Source of the DNA: Crocodylus rhombifer
Lineage: Eukaryota > Chordata > Crocodylia > Crocodylidae
Length of the DNA: 64,000 nucleotides
Assembly: GCA_038503035.1 (NCBI GenBank)
Contig: JAVSML010021646.1
Coordinates: forward strand, 1-64,000
Reading direction: 5' to 3'
Shown here piece by piece: positions 1-11,279 of the stretch. The translations under genes and the position numbers were made by a program. A model generated the notes under the pieces. It was not told the origin of the DNA and did no database searches. It saw only the letters and a program-made list of their open reading frames with translations. Position 1 is the first letter of the stretch. The number at the start of each line of letters is the position of its first letter.

Positions 1-749
1 CTGTGGATGCATGACAGGGTACGGTTGGCCTTCTTGACTGCCTCCCCACACTGCCGGCCCATGTTCATCGTGGAGTCAATGACGACTCCAAGATCCTTTT
101 CCGTCTCCGTGCTGGCAAGAGGGGAGTTCCCCAACCTGTAAGTGTGGTGCCGGTTCTTCCTCCCCATGTGCAACACCTTGCACTTATCGGTGTTAAACCC
201 CATCCTATTCTCATCCGCCCACTGTTGCAACCTGTCAAGGTCAGCTTGTAGCCTATTGCACCCTTCTAGTGCACCCACATCCCCCCACATCTTAGTGTCA
301 TCAGCAAACTTGAACAGGGTGCTTTCTACCCCGTCATCTAAGTCGCTGATGAAGATGTTGAACAGTGCGGGCCCGAGGACCGAGCCCTGCGGAACCCCAC
401 TGCCCACGTCCTTCCAGGTCGAGAAGAACCCATCCACTACCACCCTCTGGGTGCGGCCCTCCAACCAGTTGGCGACCCATTTGACCGTGTGGGCATCGAC
501 ACCACAGTCTCCCAGCTTTTTGATGAGGACAGGGTGAGAGACAGTGTCGAAAGCCTTCCGGAAGTCCAGAAAGACTACATCCACAGCAACCCCTGTGTCT
601 AATGATTTGGTGACCTGATCGTAAAAGGCCACCAGGTTGGTCTGACAAGACCTGCCACTGATGAACCCATGTTGGTTGCCCCTGAGCATGCACTCCCCCG
701 CAAGGCCCTCCTGGATGTGTGCCAGGATAATTTTTTCAAAGAGCTTACC
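1..749 (-). CDS. CR1 ORF2 reverse transcriptase, partial open frame
   Basis: Translating the minus strand from about 749 down to the window edge gives roughly 249 codons with no stop and no frameshift. In order it contains GKLFEKII (start of the RT core), QHGFISGRSCQTNL, VVFLDFRKAFDTVSH (motif A, catalytic Asp), GVPQGSVLGP (motif B), FADDTKMWG (motif C, catalytic Asp pair) and TDKCKVLHMG followed by KDLGVVID. In CR1 elements this protein nicks the target and copies the element RNA into the genome. Endonuclease and N-terminal RT parts are missing at the truncated end, and the C-terminus lies outside the window. Every RT catalytic residue in view is present, so this is the least damaged RT segment here, though the copy as a whole cannot be autonomous. 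Confidence 0.88.
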
Positions 750-775
750 CGGGATTGAGGTAAGATTGAGGTAAT
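1..775 (-). mobile_element. CR1 LINE, 5'-truncated, running off the left edge
   Basis: The reverse complement encodes the central part of a CR1 reverse transcriptase. The element enters from beyond position 1 and stops being recognisable near 760-775, just upstream of the conserved GKLFEKII segment. It is the same subfamily as the copies at 29138-31119, 47635-48425 and 52984-53851, sharing motifs such as GNQHGF, FADDTKMWG and NMGRQCGEAV. CpG dinucleotides are well retained, which suggests a fairly recent insertion. The 5' truncation is usual for LINEs that insert by target-primed reverse transcription. Confidence 0.93.
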
Positions 776-1715
776 GTTCCTTAATGAACACTGGCCATCA
801 TGTATACCAACTTTAGGTCTAACCAACCTCTGCTCTAACAATGAACCACACCAAAGATCGAATTTTTGGCAAGTTTATATTTCACATGAATTCTGAATGC
901 CTCTAGCTCTGATAATCATTTATTGCCAAAGGTTCCTTTAGTAAAAGTCAGAATATTAACACTGTGGCATGACCAGTTTTAAGCAATTGTAGGTAGCACA
1001 ATTACATTTAATTTACCACTTGAAAAGTGAAATTTGTACCATCTGCAGAAGAGTCATTTTTGCAAAAGTCTCTCACCTGTATTCTGTTCCTTAGTCCCTT
1101 CTACGGCTTGCCTAGAAGTTATAGAACTATCAATTATTCAGAAATCATATTCCAAACCTACAAAAGCATCTCAAAACAGAGGTGGTTTGTTGTGTTCATT
1201 TTGTTTTCTCTTTATAAGTCTTCTGGAGCCTTTTTGGGGTGAAGGGACAATCCAATTTTCAAGATTTTCTCCATAGCCACAAGGACTTTAAAAATTTAAT
1301 TTTTTTTAAGCAGAAATGTTCATGTGCAGTAATTGCATGATTCCAGGGGCTGGACTTCAATAAAAGCATCAAAACCTCATGAAATTTTCAATAAAATTCT
1401 GAGAGTTGGCAAAATTGCAGTTGCTCCTGGTTCTTTCCATAAAATCAGCTTTCCATAGGGGAGGGAGGAAATCAGTGGAAATTAAGATTACTACAGGTTG
1501 TCAGACTGGGAATAGGAGCAGTTCTTATTCATTGCTGTATTCAGTGTAACCACTTTTTTTCCTCTCTACAGCCTTGAAGTCATTTTCTAACTTCTCCATG
1601 ATACCCTGAGGGTTCATGGATAGCTTTATATATTTACCTCACAATTAGTAAAATGTTGCACACAGCCATTGCTAACTGACTCCATTCCTCTGCTTTGCCC
1701 CCGTGAAAAATCAGT
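776..1715. other. AT-rich sequence, nothing recognised
   Basis: No coding potential beyond short chance frames, no terminal inverted repeats and no LINE tail were seen. Overlapping frames near 1027-1276 are low in similarity to anything known and look fortuitous. Confidence 0.5.
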
Positions 1716-2087
1716 GGGTGTATCTATACATGCATTTATGCCAGCTTAAATTTAGGTGAGAATAGGCTGGCATCTACATGTGCAGGCATTAAAGCACATT
1801 AATGCTGTGTGTGGACTGACTTGGGACTAAAGTTAGTCCCAAATCAATCCACAAACACAGTGTTACTGCACAGTAGCTAATCAGGTATAAATTTGATACC
1901 TGAATCATGCATATACCTTTATATATTTACCTGCACCAGGTGGTTATCAAATTTACACTCAAGTCGATGTAAGTTGTCACAGTCAACTGAGTTACTGCTC
2001 AGTATGTGCATGCATGTCTGGACATGCAGCGAGACTGCGCAGTAATTTTGGTTACTGCACAGTAAATGCACACATGTAGAAGCACCC
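1716..2087. mobile_element. Putative MITE of the GGGYRCATCTACAYG family, copy 1
   Basis: The left end reads GGGTGTATCTATACATG and the right end, reverse-complemented, reads GGGTGCTTCTACATGTG, so the ends form an imperfect inverted repeat. The interior has short hairpins (a GGGACT/AGTCCC pair near 1826-1842) and recurring TACTGCACAGTA words that also occur in the copy at 60502-60936. No protein is encoded. The flanks give no clear target-site duplication. The superfamily is uncertain; Harbinger is possible because a similar end lies next to a Harbinger transposase remnant at 24982. Confidence 0.5.
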
Positions 2088-4045
2088 AATTATAAGACCA
2101 CTGTTTTACTGTAACAGCAGGTTATGAGCAGGTTCTAAGAGCTGGGCAAAGAACACTATTTTTAGTACAAAAGTCTGAAATCTTTGTTGACCCTAGGAAA
2201 TACAGGAACTATGCTATATGGGACTGTTCACTATTTATTTACACATCATTTGTTAACTGTTTACAGGCATAGTGACACACTGTATCTATTCTAAGAATAT
2301 CCAGAGAGTGAGTCTTTGTCACCTCTTCTGCCCCAGGTTCTCTGGTCTCTTCCATCTGTAAGGATCTGGATCCTTAAGGAGGCTGTTTAGATTATTTTTC
2401 TGTGGAATCAGAGGAAATGCAGCAATGACTTAAATCCTATGTGAAAGTACACAACTGTACAGAGAAGTACAGGTATACACACTCTGTGGCAACAGCATGT
2501 TGTGTCTGAAATGCATTCCTCCTCCATCCCTCTTCCATCCCTCCCCTGGCAGTGCCTGACAGAACTGCTTTTTTTCTCATGCTCCAAATAGGAGAAAATG
2601 GTGAGGCTGCTTCAGGGTCATGTTGCACAGATCCTCTAGAGACCAAAGTGAGGAGAAGGATCTCAGCAGGATGCCTTTGGAGTGTATAGGCAGAATGTGC
2701 TCAGGGACATTCCAGCCGGAGTATACTGAGTCATTGTGTAGTCATGGCCTTACTCCTCTCAACATCTGTGCCTTTCCAAATAGATATTCAATAACAATAT
2801 CCATCTGACTAGTTCTTCCACTGAAGCAACAAACACAGAATTATCTTTGGTTCCATTAAGCCTAAGTTTTGAAAACGGATATATTAAACATGCTGACAAA
2901 ACCAGTCATTATACAGGTCACAAATCCACTCATTTTTCTCTGTATATCCTTTTTTTTTTTAAGTAAGTTTCTCTGAAAAAATTAAGACAAAAAAATAGAA
3001 ACAGTGCAGACACAAAAATTGTTACTTTCCCTTTTATTTAGCAAAGCAGAAAGACAAAATATTCGTTCTTATCTGTAGTTATTACCTTTTCCTGGAGTTC
3101 TCTCTCTTGTTAACAGGATATTTATCAATGTTGTATGTAATATACAAACTGATCATATGAACTTTAGCAAGTTGGTTTGAACATACTTTCGATCACATTT
3201 ATTTGAATGAAAAGTAGATTTCCTTTGAAAATGTAATACCTCATACTGATTTTAGACTAATAGCATTCAAGCTACCTGGTTTTATTGTTCTAATTACAAG
3301 GCCCAATAAAAACATAAATAACTAATTTACTAAAGATTTTACTGGAAATATTAACTGAGGATTTGTTGAAATTGTGTGTGTGTGATTTTTGTTGTTATTG
3401 TTATTGTTTTTCTCCAAAAAGTTTTATGCCTCCACTTAGAAATGTCTTGATTTACAGTATTTGCAAAATATCTAAGTGGGGGCATTGTTATATGTTAATT
3501 TTGGTTGGCTCTGAGGGCTCTTAACCACTGGATTGTCCACACATTAACACCTGTAAATGGCTTAAAGCAGTCATTATGAGGTTTAAAGTTACGCCCCTCC
3601 AGGGCAGAAATATCTCTTGATCTGCATAACCCAGCTCCTGTTCTATTAAGGTGTGACCATTCCCCACAGATGTGATGCTCAAACTGAAGGTGTGACTGCA
3701 AAATAACACTAATCTGATCGACATTTGTGAAGCTCACAGTGTCACGTGTAACAAGGCCCTAGCACACATGGATAAGTTACAGGCAACCTTCCATAATAGC
3801 TTTCCTAAATGTTATAATTTCAAATGGCTCAGTTTTACATGGGAATCAGCTGGAATAATATCAATGATGTCTTTATCATTGGAATGAAATAAAACTCACC
3901 ATACCCTAGTCTGGAATTAATTTTATAATGGTTTGCAATGGTAAATTGGAAATGATTGGAAGACCTGTTTCTCCTTTGAAATGAAATGAAAACACTTCCT
4001 GGACTAGATTTATTTGCTTAGGTGAAGACACATGAGCAAACTGTA
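2088..4045. other. AT-rich sequence, nothing recognised
   Basis: Short chance frames only. No element ends, LINE motifs or exon-like conserved frame were recognised. A short (GT)n and TTG-rich tract lies near 3374-3412. Confidence 0.5.
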
Positions 4046-4348
4046 CAGTAAAAGCTTTGCTATCTGGCATGAGTGGGGTAAGGGGAGTAAGGGGAGTGCC
4101 AGTTATATAGAAATTCAGGTTACCTGAGGGTAGGGAGTTTTCGGCTAGACGCAAAGTGGGGGACAGCAGCTGCATGCAGAGCTGGTGGGGCACACATAGC
4201 GGTGGCAGTGCAGGGTGGTGGGTGGCAGTGCTGGCAAGCTTTCCCTGCCGTGTGTGAGCTTCTGCCTTCTCCCCCGTCCAGCCAGCCAGAAATTCCATTT
4301 GATAAAGTGTTCTGGATACTTAAATGCTGGTTAACATTGTTTTTACTG
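4046..4348. mobile_element. pogo/Tigger-like MITE with TA target duplication
   Basis: The element begins CAGTAAAAGCTTTGTTATC-like (CTATC here) and ends with the inverted counterpart ...GTTAACATTGTTTTTACTG. It is flanked on both sides by the dinucleotide TA (4044-4045 and 4349-4350), the target choice of the Tc1/mariner superfamily including pogo/Tigger. At 303 bp with no transposase frame it is a non-autonomous copy. The interior is GC-rich with GGTGGCAGTG repeats. A diverged second copy lies at 26645-26937. Superfamily is inferred from the CAGT ends and TA target, not from a protein. Confidence 0.75.
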
Positions 4349-4885
4349 TATCATCTGATGTTCTTAATAGGCCCTGGAAGTGGAAGGTGACTTAAGGGAC
4401 ATATAAGATAGGCTTCTTGGCTGATGCCTAGAAAGGGAAGTTAACTATTCTGTTCTATAAAGGTACTTATTGTACACTGATCAACTTTGCATTAGACAAC
4501 ATGACAAATGTATCACGTTTGCTCTTTCATTTCACAAGAGGATGCTTGTCAAGACAAGATAAAAAAGAGTTTGTTGCACTTATATAGCGGAAAGGTGTTT
4601 AGACTGTGATGTCATTTATTTCATTTGTCTGTTAGAAGAAACCATCTTTGTTGTAATGGGATATATTTCTGTTTTGTTGTTTAATGAATGCTGTTTTTGG
4701 TCCTTGAACAGAGACAAAACTATGGTTTCTTCCTCATACTATAAAACAGTTTCCTTTCAACCACTACATTTTTCCCAGCAAATGTATTTCTATCTTCCAG
4801 GTACTTCTTTCTGATAACAAAATGGAAAGGGATAATGCTGGCCCAGGAGGCTTAATTCATTAGCCATTGCCACATCCCAGTTCTG
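4349..4885. other. AT-rich sequence, nothing recognised
   Basis: Unique-looking AT-rich DNA between two DNA transposons. No conserved frame or repeat end was seen. Confidence 0.45.
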
Positions 4886-4893
4886 GTGATATT

Positions 4894-5043
4894 CAGGGAT
4901 CCTGGTTTTCTGTGTTTAAAAATTGCAAGTTATCTGATAAAAAAAAATTCTCAAATTCTCTAATTAAAAAGCCAAAATCTGCATTCTTCTGCAATTAAAA
5001 TGAAACACCACTATATGTATATATGTGTATATATATATATATA

Positions 5044-5093
<50 letters not shown>

Positions 5094-5824
5094 CAGCTGA
5101 ACAAAATGTTTTATTGGTATATTTACAATTTTAAAGCAATTTGGAAGTCTAACATTGCCTCAATCATTATAATAAAATGCATTCTAAATACCGATCTATT
5201 CTGGCATTTTATTTTGTTTTGTTTTTTTATTATGGAAAATCAGAGCTCGCCCTGCTCCATTCGCTCATCAGAATGTGGGTAAAGCTGTGGCTTCCCTCCT
5301 CTGCTTTGCAGTGCTGAGAAGCCCGGATATGTCAGTGCCCTGCCTCTGTCCATGCCGTTGTTCCTCGCTCCCAAGCCACAGCCTACCCTGCCCTCCTGGT
5401 GCCCCTCACTCCTGACTTGCAACCCCCTGGCCCTGCTGGTGCCCCTCACTCCTGATCCCACACACACACATATCTCCCATACAGCCTCATGGACAGTCCC
5501 CAGGCCTGTCAACACCCCCCGCCCCTGTAGATTTACCTGTATCCAGCTGCTGCAGCTGCTCCCACCACCCTGCCTGGCTGTGTACATAAGCACATGGTGC
5601 TCCCGGCCTCCAATTGCCCTTCTTCTCCCTCCTGATGCAAACAACTTCTTGCAGGCTGGAAGGCTGGCAGCCTGCAAGGGGAAAACCATGGTTTCCTGTG
5701 GGTTTTTTTCCTTTGAAGTGGAAAATCCATGATTTTCTCCTTTAAAAGAGAATAATCTACACTTTTCCCCTTTAAATGAGAAAATCCATGTTTTTCCACA
5801 GCAAACAGAAAACCCAGATTCCTG
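4894..5824. mobile_element. 931-bp hAT-like non-autonomous element with perfect 8-bp TSD
   Basis: The left end starts CAGGGATCCTGGTTTTC and the right end is its imperfect inverted counterpart ending ACCCAGATTCCTG. The 8 bases on each side are identical, GTGATATT at 4886-4893 and 5825-5832. CAG..CTG ends with an 8-bp duplication are diagnostic of the hAT superfamily. Subterminal sequence matches the short palindromic MITEs (for example 6090-6320), but the interior is longer. It carries an alternating TA/TG microsatellite, an AT-rich block and a pyrimidine-rich GC block from about 5240 to 5640. The interior resembles that of 11936-13149. No transposase frame is visible; frames at 5240-5732 are low complexity. 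Confidence 0.85.
5015..5095. repeat. (TA)n/(TG)n/(TGTA)n microsatellite
   Basis: Alternating TA runs pass into about 15 TG units and then TGTA units, sitting inside the AT-rich centre of the surrounding hAT-like element. Confidence 0.95.
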
Positions 5825-5832
5825 GTGATATT

Positions 5833-6081
5833 ACAGAAAATTAGTCATGGGAGAAAGAGGCAGTAATGCATGAAAGAAAGAATTATGGCAATTTGAAAGG
5901 GCATGTAGGAAACTATACCATCAAAATTATTTGACAAATAATCTGGAAGAAACTCCTTTGATGCTTAACCAAGAAAAGGAAGTAGTCTTGTAGAGAGGGT
6001 TTTAGGAAGAAACATAGGGTATGATAAGATTTCAAAACCCAGGAATGAGGTTTTCAAAGCATGGAAGGTTAATGATATACC
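5833..6081. other. Spacer between two related hAT-like elements
   Basis: Purine-rich, AT-rich DNA with no recognised element or frame. Confidence 0.4.
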
Positions 6082-6089
6082 CTTATTAC

Positions 6090-6320
6090 CAGAGATCCTT
6101 GTTTTCTCTGATTTTAAAAAAAATCCCTAATTTTCACTTAGAAAAAATGACTCCAAATCCACATTTTTGGTGATTAAAATGAAACACCACCATATATATA
6201 TCTATATATCTATATATTAGTGGTGTTTCATTTAAATCACGGGAAAATGTGGATTTGGGGTTACTTTTTTTAACCAAAAACTTGGGAATTTTTTTTAATC
6301 AGAGAATACCAAGGTCCCTG
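6090..6320. mobile_element. Palindromic hAT-like MITE with perfect 8-bp TSD
   Basis: This 231-bp element is almost one long inverted repeat. The left arm begins CAGAGATCCTTGTTTTC and runs to ACACCACCATATA; the right arm starts TATTAGTGGTGTTTC and ends ACCAAGGTCCCTG. The 8-bp flanks CTTATTAC (6082-6089 and 6321-6328) are identical. The transcript or single strand could fold into a hairpin of about 110 bp. It has no coding capacity and would need a hAT transposase supplied elsewhere. Related copies lie at 13158, 26501, 45789, 55294 and 60593. Confidence 0.9.
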
Positions 6321-6328
6321 CTTATTAC

Positions 6329-7425
6329 TAAAGTATCAGACTGAAGCTGTGTGGTGACAACTAATCTTTTCCTTTTCTGATCAAGTCATATATTGTTATG
6401 GTAGGAGGTAACTTTGATTTCTAGTCTGACCTCTTTACTTCCCAGGCTATTTACTTGCCCCTCTATTGAGGCCAAATACCCAATAAAATATGTTGTTCCT
6501 GACTGCAGCAAGATTAAATTTAAAAGTATAAAAGATAATAATGACCATAGCTAGACACCTTATTTGTAAATTGTCACTTCTGGAACCAGCAGAATTTGTG
6601 AAAAAAGAAATTGTCATGGCCGCTTTGGTTGATCCATGCCTCACAAATATATCTGTATCTGTGTCTATTTAGAATCTTAAGGGAAACTGCTTTCATAAAC
6701 AAAGCACTTTAAGCCACATTACTGGCCATCACCTTCTTGCAAAGCAAGTATGTATCATTGCTTATAAATCAGGATATGTCTATATTTTAAAAGTAGGAAA
6801 AAACAATATCAAAGGAACAATGACATTTGACATCATTGTGCCCCAGCCAGCCCCTTTGCCACCTGATGCTACCACTTGGAGCCCAGGGGCTGACCCCCCA
6901 TTACCTCTGTCTGCCCAGGTCTGCTCCACCCCAGCTCAAATTGCTACTGTCCTGGGCACGAGTGTAGCTGCCGTGCCCAAAAGCAGTTTACTCCAGCTCA
7001 AACAGCTCCAGAATGTATTGCTTTGTTTTAATTTCACAAGTAGATGCACACAATAAGCAGCCCATTTTTTTCCCCAGAGTGAGTAATTTCAACAAAGCAT
7101 TCAGTGACAATTGTAAACTGTTCATGGGCAACTTAAGAATTTGAAAGTGGTTAAATCTGTTAAATTATTTTCTACAGTGTAGCTTATCTTTAATAACCAC
7201 ATCCTTTTACTTTACATAACACTTCATTTTAAGTAAACAAAAAGGGACAGGCAGGACAGAATATTTTTCTTTTGTGTCCAGGTCCATGAGTGCAAGGATG
7301 ATAATTGTTTCTAGTCCTTTTGTGCTCTGCAAAGAGTGCATCAACCCCCAGGTACAATGTTAAATAAATAAATAAGTTGCCCATCCACTTTTCTCTACTG
7401 GCCACTTTCCCTTTTTTTCAAGTAC
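6329..7425. other. Mixed sequence, no recognised element
   Basis: AT-rich DNA with a CCCAGC/GCCC-rich block at about 6840-7000 whose origin was not recognised. It ends in a short AAATAAATAAATAA run near 7362, upstream of the CR1 element. Confidence 0.4.
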
Positions 7426-7453
7426 AGTTTGATACTACCAGGTGCAGTCGTGC

Positions 7454-8367
7454 ATGGCCACCTCCCCTTGCGGGGTCTGCTCCCTCCTGGGGTCTCTGGC
7501 GCGCCAGCTGGAGGAGCTCCAGACCACAGCACAGAGACTGCCTGCCATCAGGGACTGCGAGCAGGAGGTAGACTACTACTGCCAGGCCCTTCTCCCCCGG
7601 GAGCCACAGGGGAGAGCTCCGTCTCCCTCCATGACTAAGGAGGACTCTGGGACCTCCCGCTCTGCCCAGTCAGGGGCATGGACCAAGGTGGTCAAGGGCC
7701 CGAAGGCTCACCACACCAAGGGCCCTCCCTCCCCGGAGCTTAGCAACAGGTTCGCACCTCTTGCAGCCCCAGCAGAGCCCACACAGTTGCCAGCTCCCGC
7801 AGGCAACCCAGGCTCGACTGCAGCTACTGCCCCGCTCTCCCCAAGACAAAGCCAAAGGTGTTTGTTGTGGGAGACTCTATCCTGTGGGGGACCGAGGGGG
7901 CAATCTGCCGCCCCGACCCCTTAGCCCGGGAAGTCTGCTGCTTCCCAGGGGCCCGCATCCGAGACATTGCGGAGAGGATCCTGCAGCTCCTCCGGCCCAC
8001 AGACCACTACCCCATGCTCCTTATTCACGTGGGCACCAATGACACGGCTCGGAGCACCCCCAGCCAGGTCATGAGGCACTACAGGGAGTTGGGAGCGGGG
8101 CTTAGGGGTCTGGGAGCTCAGGTGGTGTTTTCATCGATCCTCCCAGTCTTGGGCTATGGGCTGAGGAGGGAGAGGAGGATCCACGCAGTGAACCAAAGAC
8201 TGCGGCGCTGGTGTCATCAGGAAGGCTTTGGCTTCCATGACCACAGCCTGCTCTTTGGTGAGAGGGGCAGTGAGCTGCTGGGAAGAGATGGCCTCCACCT
8301 CTCCCCCCTGGGGAGGAGGCTCTTCTCAGCCAGGCTGGCTGACCTGCTCCACCGGGCTTTAAACTAA
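7454..8367 (+). pseudogene. CR1 ORF1 with SGNH/GDSL esterase domain, frameshifted
   Basis: The N-terminal part (frame from the ATG at 7454) has a CGVC motif and a short predicted coiled coil (GSLARQLEELQTTAQRL), then a Pro/Ser-rich linker. Near 7850-7858 the frame shifts, and the C-terminal 169 codons encode an SGNH hydrolase. The catalytic Ser is in VVGDSILWG (codon at 7876-7878), the conserved Asn in HVGTND (residues 57-62 of that segment), and the Asp/His pair in GRDGLHLSP (residues 143-150). Esterase domains in ORF1 are an established trait of many CR1 families; the natural substrate is unknown. All catalytic residues survive, so only the frameshift visibly breaks the gene. It ends 116 bp before ORF2. 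Confidence 0.88.
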
Positions 8368-8483
8368 GCCCGCTGGGGGATGGGGGGACTACTGCCACTG
8401 CTGGCCCGCTGAGCAACCCTTGCAAAGCCAGCGGACCAAGGCACTTAAGGGAGCACACCCCTGCCTCAGCCCTGGCACAATCT

Positions 8484-11279
8484 GTGGGCAAGACAAGAGC
8501 CCCCAAGGGGACACTTGCCTGCCTGTACATTAATGCCAGGAGCCTGGGTAACAAGCAGGAGGAGCTTGTCCTCCTGCTCAGTGCAAAGAAATATGATGTC
8601 ATTGGGATAACGGAGACCTGGTGGGACTCCACCCATGACTGGACCACGGGTATAGAGGGCTATACCCTGTACAGGAGGGATCGTGTTGACAAAAGGGGCG
8701 GGGGTGTAGCTCTCTATGTGAAGGAAAGCTACATGTCCCTGCAAGCTGATGTTGGCGACCGGCATGGACAGCTAGAGACCCTCTGGGTAAAAATTCATGG
8801 GGAATACGGCACAGGGGACACAACGGTGGGAGTCTACTACAGACCTCCCACTCAAAGTCCTGAGCTTGACCAGGAATTCACCCGGGAACTGACTGAGGCC
8901 GCTTGCTCCAGGACCTTGGTTGTCATGGGTGACTTCAATTACCAGGACATCTCGTGAGAAGATCACTCAGCAAAATCTGAGCGGTCGCAAAGCTTTCTCT
9001 CGTGTGTGGATGATCTCTACCTGACTCAAGAAGTCTATGGGCCAACGAGAGGCAAAGCGCTGCTTGACCTGGAACTGGCTACGGGGGACGACCTAATCAG
9101 CGACCTAGTGATCGATGGGAAGCTGGGTGACAGTGACCATGAGCTGATCACCTTCACCATCCGCCGTAAAGCTGGCAAGTCAGTCAGCAACACAGAAGTC
9201 CTTGACTTCAGAAAAGCCGACTTCGACAAGCTCAAGAGGCTTGTCGGTCAGGCCCTCAGGGACTATGACCCCAGGATGATGGGAGTTCAAGAAGAGTGGT
9301 TGCTCCTCAAGGAAGCGATCCTCAATGCACAAGCTAAATCTATTCCAACATGGAGGAAAGGCAGCAAGAAGGCACAGCAGCCCCCCTGGCTCTCCAGAGA
9401 CCTAGCGGACCTCCTGTGGCTTAAAAGGAAAGCCTACAAAGGATGGAGGACAGGATTCAACTCCAAGGAGGATTACTCCACGCTGGTCCGGTCCTGCAGG
9501 GAGCAAACCAGGAAAGCCAAGGCTGCAACTGAACTCCAACTAGCTTCAAGCATCAAGGACAACAAAAAGTCCTTTTTCAGATATGTGGGGAGCCGGAGGA
9601 AAAGCAAGGGCAATGTTGGACCCCTGCTAAACCAGATGGGGTAACTGGCAACTGACATCCAGGAAAAAGCCAACCTATTAAATAGGTACTTTGCATCAGT
9701 CTTTCATCAGTCACATGGGATGCCCATGCCTGCTATGGGACAAGGAAATCTGGGTGAGGGGGATCCCCTACTCTCCATAAATGCTGACCTCATGAAGGAA
9801 CACCTTGAGAAGCTGGATACCTTCAAGTCAGCTGGCCCTGACAATCTGCACCCCAGGGTACTCAAGGAGCTGGCGAGCGTCATAGCCCAGCCCCTGGCAC
9901 GGATCTTTGAAAACTCCTGGCGTTCTGGTGTAGTGCCCGAAGACTGGAAGAAGGCCAATGTGGTGCCGATCTTCAAGAAAGGGAGGAGAGTGGATCCGGC
10001 TAACTACCGGCCCATTAGCCTGATTTCTATCCTGGGGAAGATCTTAGAAAAGTTTATTAAGGAGGCCATCCTTGAGGGACTGGCCCAGGCTAACGTTCTA
10101 AGGGATAGCCAGCACGGGTTTGTTGCGGGTAGGTCTTGTTTGACCGATCTCATTTCCTTCTATGACCAGGTGACCTATCATCTGGACAAGGGAGAAGAGA
10201 TTGATGTCATATATCTTGACTTCAAAAAAACTTTTGATCTGGTATCCCATGATCACCTCTTGGCCAAACTGGCCAGTTGTGGCCTTGGCTCCACCACGAT
10301 CTGCTGCCTAGGAAATTGGCTCCGTGGTTGGACCCAGAGGGTTGTGATTGATGGCAGTCACTCATCATGGTGCCCTGTGACCAGTGGGGTCCCTCAAGGC
10401 TCTGTCCTGGGACCCATACTGTTCAACATCTTCATTAACGATGTAGACATGGAAGTCAGGAGTGGACTGGCCATGTTCGTCGATGACACCAAACTTTGGG
10501 GCAAAGCATCCATGCCAGAAGATAGGCGGGTGATCCAGGCTGACCTGGACAAGCTCAGCAAATGGGCAGACGAGAACCTCATGGTGTTTAACACCGAAAA
10601 ATGCAAGGTTCTCCACCTTGGAAGGAAAAACCTGCAGCACCCTTATAGGCTCGGCAGTGCTACGTTGGTTAGCACTACAGAAGAAAGAGACTTGGGGGTC
10701 ATCATTGACCACAAGATGAACATGAGCCTGCAATGTGATGCTGCGGCTAATAAAGCAACCAAAACGCTGGCTTGCATCCATAGATGCTTCTTGAGCAAAT
10801 CCCAGGACATCATTCTCCCCTTGTACTCGGCCTTGGTGAGGCTGCAGCTGGAGTACTGCGTCCAGTTTTGGGCTCCACAATTCAAAAAGGATGTGGAGAA
10901 GCTTGAGAGAGTCCAGAGGAGAGCCACGTGCATGATCAGAGGTCAGGAAAACAGATCTTACGATGACAGGCTGAGAGCCATGGGACTCTTTAGCCTGGAA
11001 AAGCGCAGGCTCAGGGGTGATCTGATGGCCACCTATAAGTTTATCAAGGGTGACCACCAGGATCTGGGGGAACGTCTGTTCACCAGAGCGCCCCAAGGGA
11101 TGACGAGGGCGAACGGTCACCAACTCCTGCAAGACTGTTTCAGGCTGGACATAAGGAAGAATTTCCTTACTGTCTGAGCCCCCAAGGTCTGGAACAGTCT
11201 GCCAGCAGAGGTGGTTCAAGCACCTACATTGAACACCTTCAAGAGTAAATTGGATGCTTATCTTGCTGGGATCCTATAA
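8484..11279 (+). pseudogene. CR1 ORF2 endonuclease-reverse transcriptase, three nonsense codons
   Basis: One frame holds the whole protein of about 930 codons. The APE-type endonuclease shows LYINARSLGNKQ, GITETWWDS, GDFNYQD and DSDHELI, matching the catalytic Asn, Glu, Asp/Asn and SDH motifs. The RT follows: YRPISLIS, VIYLDFKKTFD (motif A), GVPQGSVLGP (motif B) and FVDDTKLW (motif C, 10476-10487; Val replaces the usual Ala, both Asp kept). The C-terminal region includes LEYCVQFW and RRLRGDLM. In-frame stops are TGA at 8955-8957 (expected Trp), TAA at 9642-9644, and TGA at 11175-11177 (probably a CpG-decay Arg codon). The frame otherwise runs to TAA at 11277-11279. No frameshift was found. 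The exact start is unclear because no good ATG precedes the endonuclease. Confidence 0.9.

Noticed and set aside
142..537. 131-codon plus-strand frame
   Set aside because: Antisense shadow of the CR1 RT on the minus strand.
10365..11219. 284-codon open frame on the minus strand
   Set aside because: It is antisense to the CR1 RT in 7430-11368, with no recognisable domain; an artefact of the codon bias of the plus-strand gene.
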